From contig NC_089863.1 of the NCBI RefSeq assembly GCF_036373705.1, forward strand, positions 5,887,357 to 5,951,356: DNA of 64,000 bases, given 5' to 3'. Shown here in pieces: positions 44,618-56,117 of this stretch. The notes below the pieces were generated by a model that was given only the letters and a program-made list of their open reading frames with translations, did no database searches and had not been told where the DNA came from. Position 1 is the stretch's first letter. Every line of letters begins with the position of its first letter. This DNA comes from Amia ocellicauda. Its lineage: Eukaryota > Chordata > Actinopteri > Amiiformes > Amiidae. The translations under genes and the position numbers were made by a program.

Positions 44618-45818
44618 CAGACAGGTGACAAATTAAAGGAAAAACCAACATAAAGTGTCTCAGTGAGGTGTTGGGCACCACGAGCCGCCAGAACAGCTTC
44701 AATGCTCTTGGCACAGATTCTATGAGTCTCTGGACTCTGCTGGAGGGATGAACACCATTCTTCCAAAATATATTCCCTCATTTGGGGTTTTGATGATGGT
44801 GGTGGAAAGTGCTGTCTAACACGTCGGTCCAAGATCTCCCATAGGTGTTCAATTGGGTTGAGATCTGGTGACTGTGAAGGCCATAGCATATGATTCACAT
44901 CATTTTCATACTCATCACACCATGGGGCATTGTCATCCTGGAAGGGACCACTTCCTTCAGGATAGAAATGTGTCACCATAGGATAAAGGTGATCACTCAG
45001 AATAACTTTGTAATGATTTGCAGTGACCCTTCCCTCTAAGGGGACAAGTGGACCCAAACCATGCCAGGAAAATGCCCCCCACAGCATAACAGAGCCTCCA
45101 GACCCCCTCACTGTAGGGGTCCAGCAGTCAGGCCTGTCCCGTTCTCTTGGTGTCGCCACACATGCACTCGCCCACTTGTCAAGAATATGGTGAAGGATGA
45201 CTCATCTGAACATATCATTTTTTCCCTGTGTGGTGCCTATGGATTTTGCACCACTGAACTCTCAGATTGTGCATTTGTCTTTGTAATGAGGGCTTTATGC
45301 ACTGCAGCCCTAATATAACATCCCTCTCTATGTAGTTCTGGATGGACTGTTCTTGCTGACACAGTCTGGTCACATCCTGGATTGACATCCTCAGTCACCT
45401 GGGAAAGAATCGCTCTTCTGTTTTTCCTTACATCACAGCCATCGAATGTGTGGTTTCGACCACAATTTCCAACCCTGTTTACTGATGTCTTTCTCATAGA
45501 TCTAAATGCAGATGTAACTTTAGTCACTGTTCCTATTGAAACACTAGCCAGTTGAGCAGTCTTTGTGACTGAAACTCCTGCCATTCGTGCCCCAATAATG
45601 ACCCCTCTTTCAAAGTCACTTAGATCCTTTCCTCTTGCCATCTTGATCCAAAATCGTGGTCAACTGGGTCTGCTCAGCATTTGTATACATGCCACAGAGC
45701 ATGATAGGATGTTAATTGCTTAATTGTATCATGCAGTACACCTGTTTGGAGGCATCTGCATTTGTTATGTTCCTCCACTCATTTATTCAGGTTTTTCCTT
45801 TAATTTGTCACCCGTCTG
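44618..45818 (-). mobile_element. Tc1-like DNA transposon with both ends, transposase disrupted
   Basis: A 1201-bp element. The left end CAGACAGGTGACAAATTAAA and the inverted right end CAGACGGGTGACAAATTAAA extend on into GGAAAAACC, about 29 bp with one mismatch, each flanked by a TA target dinucleotide. The transposase runs on the minus strand. The N-terminal part (45641-45237) starts MARGKDLSDFERGVIIG with an HTH (TKTAQLASVSIGTV). The C-terminal part (45159-44575) has FQDDNAPW and [12 protein letters not shown], the second Asp and the Glu of DD34E; the first Asp lies in SDESSF in another frame near 45200. A premature stop after the N-terminal part and a frameshift near 45165 make it non-autonomous. 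Because the ends are well kept, the insertion is moderately young. Confidence 0.9.
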
Positions 45819-46455
45819 TATATACACACACAACAGAAGCCCTGTACACTGATTGATATGACAGTGACTGATCTGTGGACTGCCTGCCCTCCCACCACCT
45901 CCCATTAATTCAGTCCATCCCCCTGCCTACACAAAGATCACACCCTGCCCCCCACCCCCTGTGATCTGTATCTTCCATCCAAGGTCTACTGCTGTCTGTC
46001 TGGTGTCTGTGCCTGTACCCCCGCGTGTGACAGGGGCGTGTGTGTGGGAGAGAGAGACGGCGGGCGGATGTGTGCCAGGGGAGGGAGGAAGTGTGAGGCA
46101 CCATGCCCTTGTGTGATTCGGCAGTGGTAAACCTGGAAACAAACACAACCTTCCCCCCCCAACGAACAAAACAGCAACGTCCACAAATACGAAGACAACT
46201 TTTTGTTCGGGCTGTGTCGCATGTGTGTGTGTGTGCGAGTGTGTGATTTTGCAGAAGTTTAGTTCGGTAAGGAAACTAGGTTGTGACTCCTTCGCTATTT
46301 TTTTTTTAAAACAAAAGACAAATCTCATCAATAAAGGTCATGAGAACCAAGTGACACACATGGCACCCCCACACACCCACAGCACCGCTGTCACTCCGGT
46401 GCCTACCGCCCTGCACCACACAACTGGGTGAGAACACATCTTTACTGAGACTCAC
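45819..46455. other. Intergenic; nothing recognised
   Basis: No gene or RNA recognised. A poly-T run at 46291-46301 is the only notable feature. Confidence 0.4.
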
Positions 46456-47265
46456 ACACACTTGAACAACTACAATGCTGACACACACTGAGACACACAG
46501 ACGCACACAGAGAAACACACTGAGACACACTGAAGCACACAGAGACACACAGACACACACAGAGAAACACACTGAGACACACAGACGCACACAGAGAAAC
46601 ACACTGAGACACACTGAAGCACACAGAGACACACAGACACACACAGAGAAACACACTGAGACACACAGACGCACACAGAGAAACACACTGAGACACACTG
46701 AAGCACACAGAGACACACAGACACACACAGAGAAACACACTGAGATACAGAGAAACACAGAGAACCACACACTGAGACACACTGAGACACAGACACACAG
46801 AAAACCACACACTGAGACACACTGAGATACAGAGAAACACAGAGAGAAACACTGAGACACACTGAGACACGCAGAAGCACACAGAGAAACACACACTGAG
46901 GCAAACAGAAGCACACAGATACACACACGGAGAAACACACACTGAGACACAGAGAAACACACTGAGACACACAGACACACACAGAGAACCACACACTGAG
47001 ACACACTGAGATACAGAGAAACACACTAAGATACACAGACGTACACAGAAGTACACAGAGAAACACACTGAGACACACTGAAGTACACAGAGACACACAG
47101 ACATACAAACACACTGAGACACACAGACGCACACAGAGAAGCACACAGAGAACCACACACTGAGACACACTGAAGCACACTGGGAACCACACACTGAGAC
47201 ACACAGAGACACAGACACACACACACAGAGACAGACGGACACAAGGAGACACACACAAAGCACTG
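46450..47265. repeat. ACACAGAG-type minisatellite with 84-bp higher-order period
   Basis: About 800 bp of ACACACTGAGACACACAGA-like units. In the left part, ACGCACACAGAGAAACACAC starts at 46501, 46585 and 46669, an 84-bp higher-order period. Because 84 is a multiple of three, several frames stay open for over 200 codons on both strands. These are not genes. Confidence 0.93.
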
Positions 47266-47875
47266 AATCAAAGCCTGGGTAATTGAGAACTGTTGCGGTT
47301 GTGTATCTCCTGTGACCTAGTTATTACTGAGGCAACAGACTGATGGAAAAAAGTGTGTGTGTTTTGGTGTCAGACGTGGGACAATTACTGTGGCTTTGAG
47401 GTCAAGTTTGTGAATGCGATCTTTTCTGTATTTTGAAGGCAACATTTGAAAACATTCAAGTATTGTGTCGCCTGTTGTTGGAGACAGAGGAAAGGAACTG
47501 AAGAGATCTGGGACCCTTCGATGCGGTCATGCTAATTGGGGGGACTGCAGGGTCTCTGTGTTGTTCCTGTCTGTGTGTGTGAGGGGGTGGGGGTGTAAGG
47601 GTAGATAATTTGGGGATCTGAGTTAGGGGAATTGTGGTACCTCCCGGGGTCACAGAGAAAAGCAAACCTGTAGACCAAACCCCTGTCTCGCCCTCTCCCC
47701 TGATTTGTTGTCTTGTGTGGCTACACTACTAGCTACAGACCTCATATATTGTGTAAATCAGAATTTCTAAAATGTATTATGCTTTGAATTGCACTGTATT
47801 CTGTGAATTGGAATTTGTAATATGTTATGCCTTGTACTGCATTGTATTTTTGCACTTTGTATTGCGCTTATATTT
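47266..47875. other. Intergenic; nothing recognised
   Basis: No gene or RNA recognised. Confidence 0.4.
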
Positions 47876-47909
47876 TGTTAGTCGCCCTGGATAAGGGCAT
47901 CTGCCAATA

Positions 47910-47967
<58 letters not shown>
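47876..47967 (-). repeat. Family B repeat end with (ATA)n microsatellite
   Basis: GTTAGTCGCCCTGGATAAGG is the reverse complement of the family B block, followed by about 19 ATA units. Confidence 0.75.
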
Positions 47968-47968
<1 letters not shown>

Positions 47969-48099
47969 AGTAGCAATAGTTCAACCAGCACTGAGATCAG
48001 AGCAACCGAAAGACATTATAATAAGGGTTTTATTCTGCTATGTCTAGTGTGTGTCTGTCTCTGCGTGTGTGTCTGGGTGTGTGAGTATCTATATGTGCA

Positions 48100-48100
<1 letters not shown>

Positions 48101-48154
<54 letters not shown>

Positions 48155-48225
48155 TCTTGGCAGACGCCCTTATCCAGGGCGACTTACAACATAAGTGCAA
48201 ATATACATAAGTGCAAATATACATA
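48101..48225 (+). repeat. (ATT)n microsatellite joined to family B repeat
   Basis: About 17 ATT units run into CTTGGCAGACGCCCTTATCC and GGGCGACTTACA. With 47876-47967 this gives two family B ends in inverted orientation about 150 bp apart, each joined to an AT trinucleotide tract. Confidence 0.75.
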
Positions 48226-49585
48226 TGTGTGTCTTTCTGTGCAGCGGTATCTGCCAGTGTGCCCCTGCATAGTCGTGTGGATCTGTAGGTGGGACTAAAG
48301 CATGCAAGATCTGCACATCTGTTTGCACGCTCGCGTTTTGGACTGAGCCAGTGCGGTTCATGCGAGCGACTCTGACTGCATGCGCGCCTTTTATGCAGCT
48401 GTGGTATCCAGGCACTGTGGCGCAGGGCTGCATTACAGTATGGGGGGTGGAAATCCCCTCAGCAGCCCCAGCCTACTGCATAACGGAACTTTCTCGGATC
48501 ATTCTTTCTGATCTCCTTCGCGATTTTCCAGGAAAAGCATCACTTCCGTTCCCGACTGCAAACTCGAGGCGAATTCCATAGTTTTTTTCACAAGAAAGAC
48601 AATCTTCACATCTATTAAAATCCACCCACGCCTTAAACGCCTACCTCACTAACAGCTACGGATATGAATAATATAGGTCCTGCACAATACAGTGCTCAAA
48701 CGAGAAACATTCGTGTGATAGAAAAACACATTTGTAGCCAAGTACTTGCAAAATGACCATATTTAGCAGTTGTGTCGTTTTGTGACCTTAGTAGTAGTAA
48801 AAACTGTTGTCAGCAGGCCACGGATTGCCATCTCTACATGCCCCCCCCCCCCATTCATCAGACACAGCTCCACTGCATTATCAAAGTAATTTTCACATCC
48901 CCCCCCCCCCCCTCACGGGTCAGCTGACCTGCGCGGGGTCAGGGGGGGACAATGCAACAGGTGGATGGGGGAGGGGGCGGGGTCACCGCCGCCTAGATCA
49001 ATGATTGACAGGTCCCTGCTGCGCCGGACGCTTTTGTTTGGGGAGTTGACGTGCAGATCGACTTTAATGATTTTGTAAATAGGTGTTTAAATATTTGACT
49101 ATACCTGCAGTAAATTAGCACAGGATACATTTATACGCACAGTGAATGTCTGTCCTTGAAATAAAGGCAGTACACACTGATGGGCAAAGGCTAAGTTTGA
49201 AAGTGTGTGTTTTTCTTTCTTAATGGCACCAAAGCTATACGTCCCTTTCAGCCACGCAACTGCGCAGTTGTCGGTTTCCCTGCAGACTTTTCAGTTGAAG
49301 GGTTAAGCGTGTGCGCGGATTACAATTTATTTCCAGAGTGTGAAGGGGTTAATCGCGTGTGTGGACCGAACCTCAATTGGAGTTTGAAAAGTTTGAAAGT
49401 GTGTGCGTGGAGAGAGAGGGAGGGAGGGAGAGAGAGAAGAAGGGGCGGTGAAAGAGAGTCTGTCTGCGTGTGAATTTGCATCTCAATTGGTATTTGATGG
49501 AGGGATCGCTGACCCCGGCGATGATGACCATTTATGACCGCACTCCTCCGCTGCTAACAGGTTAAAAAGTAATAATGCCACTGCC

Positions 49586-49622
<37 letters not shown>

Positions 49623-50000
49623 ATCCTTTCCCATAAGCAACATTAACTTAGACTGATTATAGTAGGCTACCAATCCTACGATTACCACTACCAGAACTAC
49701 TACTTCTCAAGCATGCTACTACTAGTAGTAATTGTCTTCACCGTCAACAAGGAGAAGTCCTGTACCGATACAATTCTTCAAACAAACTGAATCGCGCTTT
49801 AAAAATATGAATAATATTAACAGGATATACATTTTAATTAATTGGTCACACTTTACTATAATGGACACCAATTGTTAAAAGTATGAATCCCACAGGAAAA
49901 CACATGCATACCTCAGGGTGAGAGATGAGGTTGGGGGGGTGCAGGAGGCAGTCAAGCGTTATTCCCGTGGGAGTCCAACATGAATCCATTAATCGGTGCC
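48226..50000. other. Intergenic; nothing recognised
   Basis: Contains two poly-C runs (48841, 48899) and a (GA)n tract at 49591-49619. No coding exon or RNA gene recognised. Confidence 0.4.
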
Positions 50001-50001
50001 C

Positions 50002-50018
50002 ATTATTGGAAAGTGTTA

Positions 50019-50078
<60 letters not shown>

Positions 50079-50121
50079 ATAATAATAATAATAATAATAA
50101 TAATTAACACTTTCCAATAAT
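50002..50121. repeat. Palindrome: inverted unique arms around ATT/ATA repeats
   Basis: ATTATTGGAAAGTGTTAATT at the left is mirrored by AATTAACACTTTCCAATAAT at the right. Between them an (ATT)n run switches to (ATA)n near 50076. The arms are perfectly complementary and could form a long hairpin or cruciform. Confidence 0.9.
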
Positions 50122-52053
50122 AATAATAATTTTACACAATTACAACCAGTTTTTGATTCCAAGTTTTGTTTTTTGTTTTTTGGAAATACAATGCAATGCA
50201 AATACAATGCGACACGATGTCCTCGTACTATACAAAACGCTTCTGGACACCCACAGCAGAATTCCAACGCAGGAACCATGTGGACGGTTGAACGCCTAAA
50301 ATAAAAACGGTTTGCTTACAGGAGTACGTCAGTAGGAGGGTCCCCTCCCCCTCCTCCCAAAAAAAAGCAATAAAGAAAAGAAGCTAATTCGGATTTAAGC
50401 ACTTTAGATCCCCATTAAAGCTTTAGCACCTCGGCCATTGTTGCGGCGATGGCGCGTCACGGCCGGCCGGAGACGGACAATGCGGCCCTTGAGCCGCTTC
50501 GCTGGAGTGTGTCCGAGGGGACAATGCGGGAGATAGCGCTGCACGGTTCCCACAGCGAGAGAGGAGGAGACGCTATTGTTGTGAATATTATCTCTTTAAA
50601 GGGCAAGGGGGCGTGTGTGTGTTGATCAGAGGGGAAGTTCCTGGTATAGATTGCTGATGTGTGTGTGTTGCTTCAGTTTTGTTATGATATACCGCCTATT
50701 TCTCAGACACTTTCTTTAATTAAAGTTTAAGATAACTCTCAACGGCAAGTTTCCTAGTGGAGGACATTTTTTCGGAATATTACAATACAATATTAATTTA
50801 TTTGGTATTGTAATTATTTATGTACGTTTTTATGTTGGCACAAATTATGCTCCATATTGTTGACCCTTTGGGGGACAGAAACAACAAATTCGGTTATCGA
50901 CAGTTTTGTTTCCTTATAATAATTATGATTATAACAATACATTTGACGCGGGGAAGAAGACAAATGATTTTGGAAACAACAAAACGGACTACAAAATGTT
51001 ATCTGTCGTCTACATCTTTCAAAGTGGTCTTTCAGCTGCGAAGAGATGGGAGGGGTGGAAGCTTTTGTCAATCGCTGTATGACCTCCCTCCTCTCTCTCT
51101 CTCTCCCTCCCTCCCTCCCTCTCTATCTCCCTCCAAATCGCTTCACGAACAATTAGAAAAACCAATTTCAGAAAACACGATACATTTGCATTTCCACGCA
51201 GGAGGAAAAGACATATATAATAAACACAAATCTCAATAAACAAGCGTTGTTTGGTACAATACACAGCCCACAGTGTGTGTGGCACAGCGCATGTGTCACT
51301 TCTAACACCTTGCCCCCTTTCTGCCAGTTTATTGTGTCAGAAAACTAATGTGTATTCCTCAGAGGTATGAACTGGTCCGCAGACTTTAACACGTCGTTTT
51401 AATGAGAAGATTAAAAGGAATGTATATTTGAAAGTTAATTTCACCAAACCAAAAGACATCCATACTACTACGAATGCTACTACAAGTTTACTACTATAGT
51501 TTACTATATAGCTTACTACTACCAGCACTGCGACCACTACCGCTATAGTGCTATTACTGCTACTACTAGGCTGCAAATAAAATCACTTCCACTCTTAGCA
51601 TTGCTACTACTATACGCTTACTACTACTACTGGTGGTATTAATACAACGCATGTCTACAAACTGTGCAATTAAAAAACGTGATATCCTTTCAGACACCAG
51701 TCGAAGGAAACGATCAGCTGAACGTTATTCACGGACAAAGAAGTGTTGCAAAAAAAGAGAATTGTTGATCACGATTTCGGGAGATGGAGTGAGAGAGAAA
51801 TGTTTTATAAGGTATGTTTTAGTGTTAAAAGGACGCGTAAGACAGTATCACTACAAGAGCTGTAAGGCGACCCAAATCTAACGCCTTCGGGACCCTCAGT
51901 GGTCGCATAGAAGTGAACCTGCTTTCTCCAGGGGGGCACCTGTCTGCTTCTACATCATTTTTTGGCAGCACCCCCTCCCTGCCCCCCAGGTTTGACGGCC
52001 TGACAGCGGTGATGGAGCTCTCGCCTCTCCGCCCGCAGCGGCCCGCACCGGAC

Positions 52054-52061
52054 TGTGGGAA
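52054..52061 (+). promoter_or_regulatory. RBPJ/CSL (Notch effector) motif
   Basis: TGTGGGAA matches the CSL consensus. It lies about 105 bp upstream of the TATA-like element of her8a, a normal position for Notch-responsive hairy/E(spl) genes. A second, inverted TTCCCACA is at 50547-50554. Motif evidence only. Confidence 0.4.
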
Positions 52062-52151
52062 AGTGCGGGGAAGAAAGCCCGCATTGTCATGTAAATCCCG
52101 GCCTGGGGGGAGAGGGAAGAGTGGTGGTGGGAGGGGGTGGGAGGGTGCTGT

Positions 52152-52169
52152 GTATATATGTATATATAT
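52152..52169 (+). promoter_or_regulatory. TATA box of her8a
   Basis: GTATATATGTATATATATGG lies about 215 bp upstream of the start codon and is followed by an inverted CCAAT motif (CCATTGGG). TATA-containing promoters are usual in this gene family. Confidence 0.5.
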
Positions 52170-52380
52170 GGACCATTGGGCCGCTGAACGGATCTCAGGC
52201 ACAGTGTCTCCCTGGAAGGAGTACAAACGGGAGCATTTACGGCGCAGTTAGGAGAGAGGAAGTGGATTGGAGAGAAGTGCGGTCAAGTTGCCGAACCAAA
52301 GCAAAACCTTCACAGGGGGTTGTTTTTGAGACGTTCAATCAGGGCTGTGTGGTCGATAGACACGGGCAGGGAGAGTGACA

Positions 52381-53279
52381 ATGACGGCGTCCCATTTGGA
52401 AAACACCTCTGAGCGGAATTACAGCGCCAAGGAAGAGCGGAAGGTAAGGCGAGGATAGTATGAATCACCAGAAAGAGAGGGAGTGGTGGAAAGGGAGAGG
52501 GGGGCAGAGAAACGGAAGGAACAGAAGGAGATGGAGAGGGAGAAGGAGTGGGAGGGAGAGATCGGTAGAGAGAGGGGGGATAAAAAGAGGGGACAGAGCG
52601 TTTGGGGGGGGTGAATGGAGAGAAGGGGAATCGTGAGCTCAAGTATTTTGGAGGGAAGGGGGAGATGTTGTGCATCCTATCCGCACCACAGACCTCTGAT
52701 GGATAGACAAGAATAGACCAGATTTTACAGTGGTTGTGTAAAGTTTGGTGTAGTCTGGTACCACTTTTTGTAATTGTTAATTAGCTGAATACAATCTGAG
52801 CGAGAGGGAGGGAGTTGTGTCCAAGTTATACGTTTATCAGTTGAGTCAATCACTCAACTACACCGAGCACTGGCTATATCACAGAAACAGGGACCAAACC
52901 CGCCTGACCCATTAGGTCTTCACTGGGTCCACGGACCCGAGCCTGACTTGACTGTACCTTTTGTGTTCATGTGCCGCACTCCAGTGTAGTGAATGCTTTA
53001 TGACCCGTTCGGTCAATTCAACTGCAGCTGTAAACAATCAACATCAGTTTAAGTGTAATATCTACTACTAGAAGTGCAATGGATGCTAAGTACTTTTACG
53101 AATAGAAGTAGTACAAGTGCAATCCTACTATTACTAACATGAATACTCATGCATATAAATGTTGTTTTTAAGGGCGGGTTAAATAGAAAGTTTAATCGAT
53201 TTGTTGCCAAAACAAATCATATTGAAAGAGTGATTTGATTAACGCTGTGTATCGCCCGTCCCTTCCTCCTTCCCCTCTA

Positions 53280-53325
<46 letters not shown>

Positions 53326-54715
53326 GCGCCTTCGCAGCTGCGGAAGCCGCTGATCGAGAAGAGACGGCGGGAGCGCATCAACAGCAGCCTCGAGCAGCTG
53401 AAGGGCATCATGGTGGACGCGTACAACCTGGATGTGAGTTGGGGGGACGGGGACGAAAAGACAAGAAAGAAAAGACTGCAGCAGTTGTATTTCTGTCCAC
53501 AGAGCCACCTCAGAGCCTTAAAAGGACACGCATGTTGACTGATTAGTACGGCTGCAGTCCAGCACGTGTGGTTGCTACTGTTCAGTGACATCACAATATA
53601 CCACAATACAGACCTGTCCCTCGCACCTACTAATGGAATGCTAAACATAAAGAACGTCCGAAAGTCAACACACGGTTTACCGCCAACAATTTAGGGTTTC
53701 TTATGATACTTCAGTAGACAGAAGAACATATTATACAAGTTTGATTGACAGGTAATAACCGAACACATACCGGACTTAACTACAGTATAGAATATAATGT
53801 ATATATACAATATCACAGAGTAAAAAGCAAACGTGACTGGTTCCACTGGGGCTCGAACCCAGGACCTTCTGCGTGTAAAGCAGACGTGATAACCGCTACA
53901 CTATGGAACCATATATTTGATAACTTATATTTTTTTCTTGGGTTAAACTGTTACATAACGGTTTCTTGTGTTTTCTTTGTGTCTTTCTTAGCAATCCAAG
54001 CTGGAGAAGGCAGATGTGCTGGAGATCACAGTGCAACACATGGAAGCTCTGACCAAGAGCCACTCGACAGGTAAGACACAATATTTGACACCCCCTAAAA
54101 AAAAACAGAGTCATAGATATAAATACATACAGCAGTTGGCAAAAAAGAGGCAAAAAAGAAAGCAAAAGAAGCTGGAGCTGACTTGGTATCTTTGTTTCTA
54201 CCCTGTGTGGTGTCACAGGTGGCGGTAAGCAAGGCCTGGAGTCACGCCAGCGCTACAGTAGCGGCTACATCCAGTGCATGCACGAGGTCCACAACCTGCT
54301 GCTCAGCTGCCCCGGCCTGGACAAGAACATGGGGGCCCGCCTCCTCAACCACCTGCTCAAGTCCCTGCCGCAGACCGTGGGCGAGCCTGGGGCTGCGGCT
54401 GGCCCTACTCACCCCGGCCCCGGCCCCAGCAGCGGCCTGAACTCCAGCCTACCCCTGCCTGCTGCCCCATCCCCTGTCCCGGCTGCCACCCCTGTCTACC
54501 AGCCCCTCAGCGTCCACCTCCCGGCCTCCTGCGCCCGCTCCCCCAGCCCCCAAATCTCCCCCATCGCCCTCTATCGCTCTTCGGATGAGGGCAGCAGTAG
54601 CAGTAGCCCTTCCCCCCCACCACCCAGCTCACCCTCCATCAGCCCCCAGGGAGCGCCCTCCCCTGGGCTGCAGCTGTACCCTGGGGTCGACCCCTCCATG
54701 TGGAGACCTTGGTGA
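52381..54715 (+). CDS. her8a: Hairy/E(spl)-type bHLH-Orange repressor, her8a/hes6-like (4 exons)
   Basis: Nuclear transcriptional repressor of the Hes/Her family, which usually acts in neural and somite patterning by binding N/E boxes and recruiting Groucho/TLE. Exons: 52381-52443, 53338-53433, 53992-54070, 54219-54715. All junctions are GT/AG and in phase, giving 244 residues. The basic region KPLIEKRRRERIN (24-36) has the family proline. The HLH runs to about residue 74 (LEITVQHMEAL), the Orange domain is about 92-125 (YSSGYIQCMHEVHNLLLSCP), then a Pro/Ser-rich linker and the C-terminal WRPW (241-244). MTAS start, DAYNLDQSKLEKADVLEITV and the Orange sequence match fish her8a best; hes6 is the nearest alternative. 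A tRNA-Val lies antisense in intron 2, and a GT repeat abuts the exon 2 acceptor. Confidence 0.93.
53283..53324. repeat. (GT)n tract next to her8a exon 2 acceptor
   Basis: About 21 GT units end 13 bp before the acceptor CAG at 53335-53337 and replace the usual polypyrimidine tract. Confidence 0.95.
53838..53910 (-). tRNA. tRNA-Val (TAC), inside her8a intron 2
   Basis: The minus-strand 73-nt cloverleaf starts GGTTCCATAGTGTAGCGG, has anticodon TAC in TTTACAC and T-arm GGTTCGAGCCC, and ends GTGGAACCA. It is identical in form to vertebrate tRNA-Val(TAC). It is antisense to her8a, in the 558-bp intron between exons 2 and 3. Confidence 0.97.
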
Positions 54716-55579
54716 GCCCCCCCAAGTCTAGCAAGGCATCATCAGCGATTGTTCAACGACGAGACAGCAACCAAAAAACGACTGCGGTTTTGGTGGCACT
54801 GGCTGTCAATCGAAGACTGTATTCCTACCCTCCCAGTAAGACATGGAAAACTGCCGAATGTAGCTCCCAGTTTTGTACAACACATCCCCATTACAGCAGA
54901 CTTCACCTGACTGGGGGGAGAGCAGCAAGCAAACTGGTCAGCCCTGGTCCTAGAGACCCTACTGGACTGGACTGGACAGTGTCTCTGCAGGACCAGGGGT
55001 GGAGACCCTCCTGTACTGGACTGTGGTGTCTATGCAGGACCAGGGCTGGAGACCCTCCTTTACTGGACTGTGGTGTCTATGCAGGACCAGGGCTGGAGAC
55101 CCTCCTGTACTGGACTGTGGTGTCTCTGCAGGACCAGGGCTGGAGACCTTGCTGTATTACCAGCACACACAGACCACTGTAACCTCCATGTCTGCCATAT
55201 GTTGTTCCTGATGGGACATGTCCCAGTAAACTATATTTGTGGTTGTTTTGCTTCTAATGAAGTATACTTTCTAGATGTGTTTAAATGAATATTGACCTTG
55301 TTTACGCTTTACAATATGTGTATTTTTTACTGTATTTTCATGTGGAATATAGATGCTGTTAGATGTAGTTGAAATGCCACAGAGTTTCACACATTGACTT
55401 ACCCACCCCATGTATATTATAGTCCAAAAAGAACTGAAAGCGTGTATCTGGGCCTTCATATTGAAGTGGCTGATACAAGGAGGGTTGGAAAGAAACTAAG
55501 ATATCTGATGATTGGGTCTTCAATGATGAGTAATATCGTTAATATTGTGGTTTGCTTTCAAAATGTATGTTATTGTTTC

Positions 55580-55625
<46 letters not shown>

Positions 55626-55665
55626 TGTGTATTTAAATTAATAAAAGTGAGTAGATTCCATACGA
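54716..55665 (+). other. her8a: her8a 3'UTR with polyadenylation signal
   Basis: Ends with AATAAA at 55640-55645 just after a (CT)n tract (55584-55622). It includes the 47-bp minisatellite at 54985-55160. The extent is inferred from the signal. Confidence 0.55.
54985..55160 (+). repeat. 47-bp minisatellite in her8a 3'UTR
   Basis: CAGGACCAGGG begins at 54988, 55035, 55082 and 55129, exactly 47 bp apart. Each unit contains TGGAGACC and a diverging CTGGACTGTGGTGTCT. The core is the reverse complement of the end of family C repeats (GGTCTCCAACCCTGGTCCTG), so the array probably grew from an old copy of that repeat. Confidence 0.9.
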
Positions 55666-56117
55666 GTGCATGTTTTTTTATTTTTCTCCTTACTCTGCAT
55701 CACCAGAAAGAATCTTGCAAAATATACTTGGAGACTTGATGTGTAGAAACGCCTGCAAGTCCAATTCATGATCAAAAGGTTCTGATGATAGTCTGCTAGC
55801 TACACCAATCATACACAATTCCTTTTCTGATGCTAATTTTTAATTACATTTCAACACTGTATAGGAGTCTAATAATTATAACCCTTAAAACCTAAATGTT
55901 TCTAATAACAAAATTATTAGTATTGGTTGTTTTGTGGTTGGCTTTAGTGATTTCTGTAAATTAATTGATCTGGCCTCGTTCCTAGTGCCCTCTATTGATT
56001 GATTTGTGTAAATACATGCAGTCTTTTTGCTTTATGTACAGGGAGAAATATGGAAGACTATTCATTTATTTATTTCAACATTAATTTTTTAATGTCTTTA
56101 TCTATTTATTCTTTTAT
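55666..56117. other. Intergenic; nothing recognised
   Basis: AT-rich sequence up to the left edge of the tandem duplication. Confidence 0.4.

Larger units (their letters stand above)
50122..52380. other. Upstream region and 5'UTR of her8a
   Basis: A CpG-rich block at about 50430-50570 and CT-rich sequence near 51085-51135 are present. From about 52170 the sequence is probably 5'UTR. No additional coding exon recognised. Confidence 0.4.

Noticed and set aside
46442-47263. Open frames of 230-270 codons, Cys/Val/Ser-rich
   Set aside because: They are produced by the 84-bp periodic minisatellite and exist in several frames at once.
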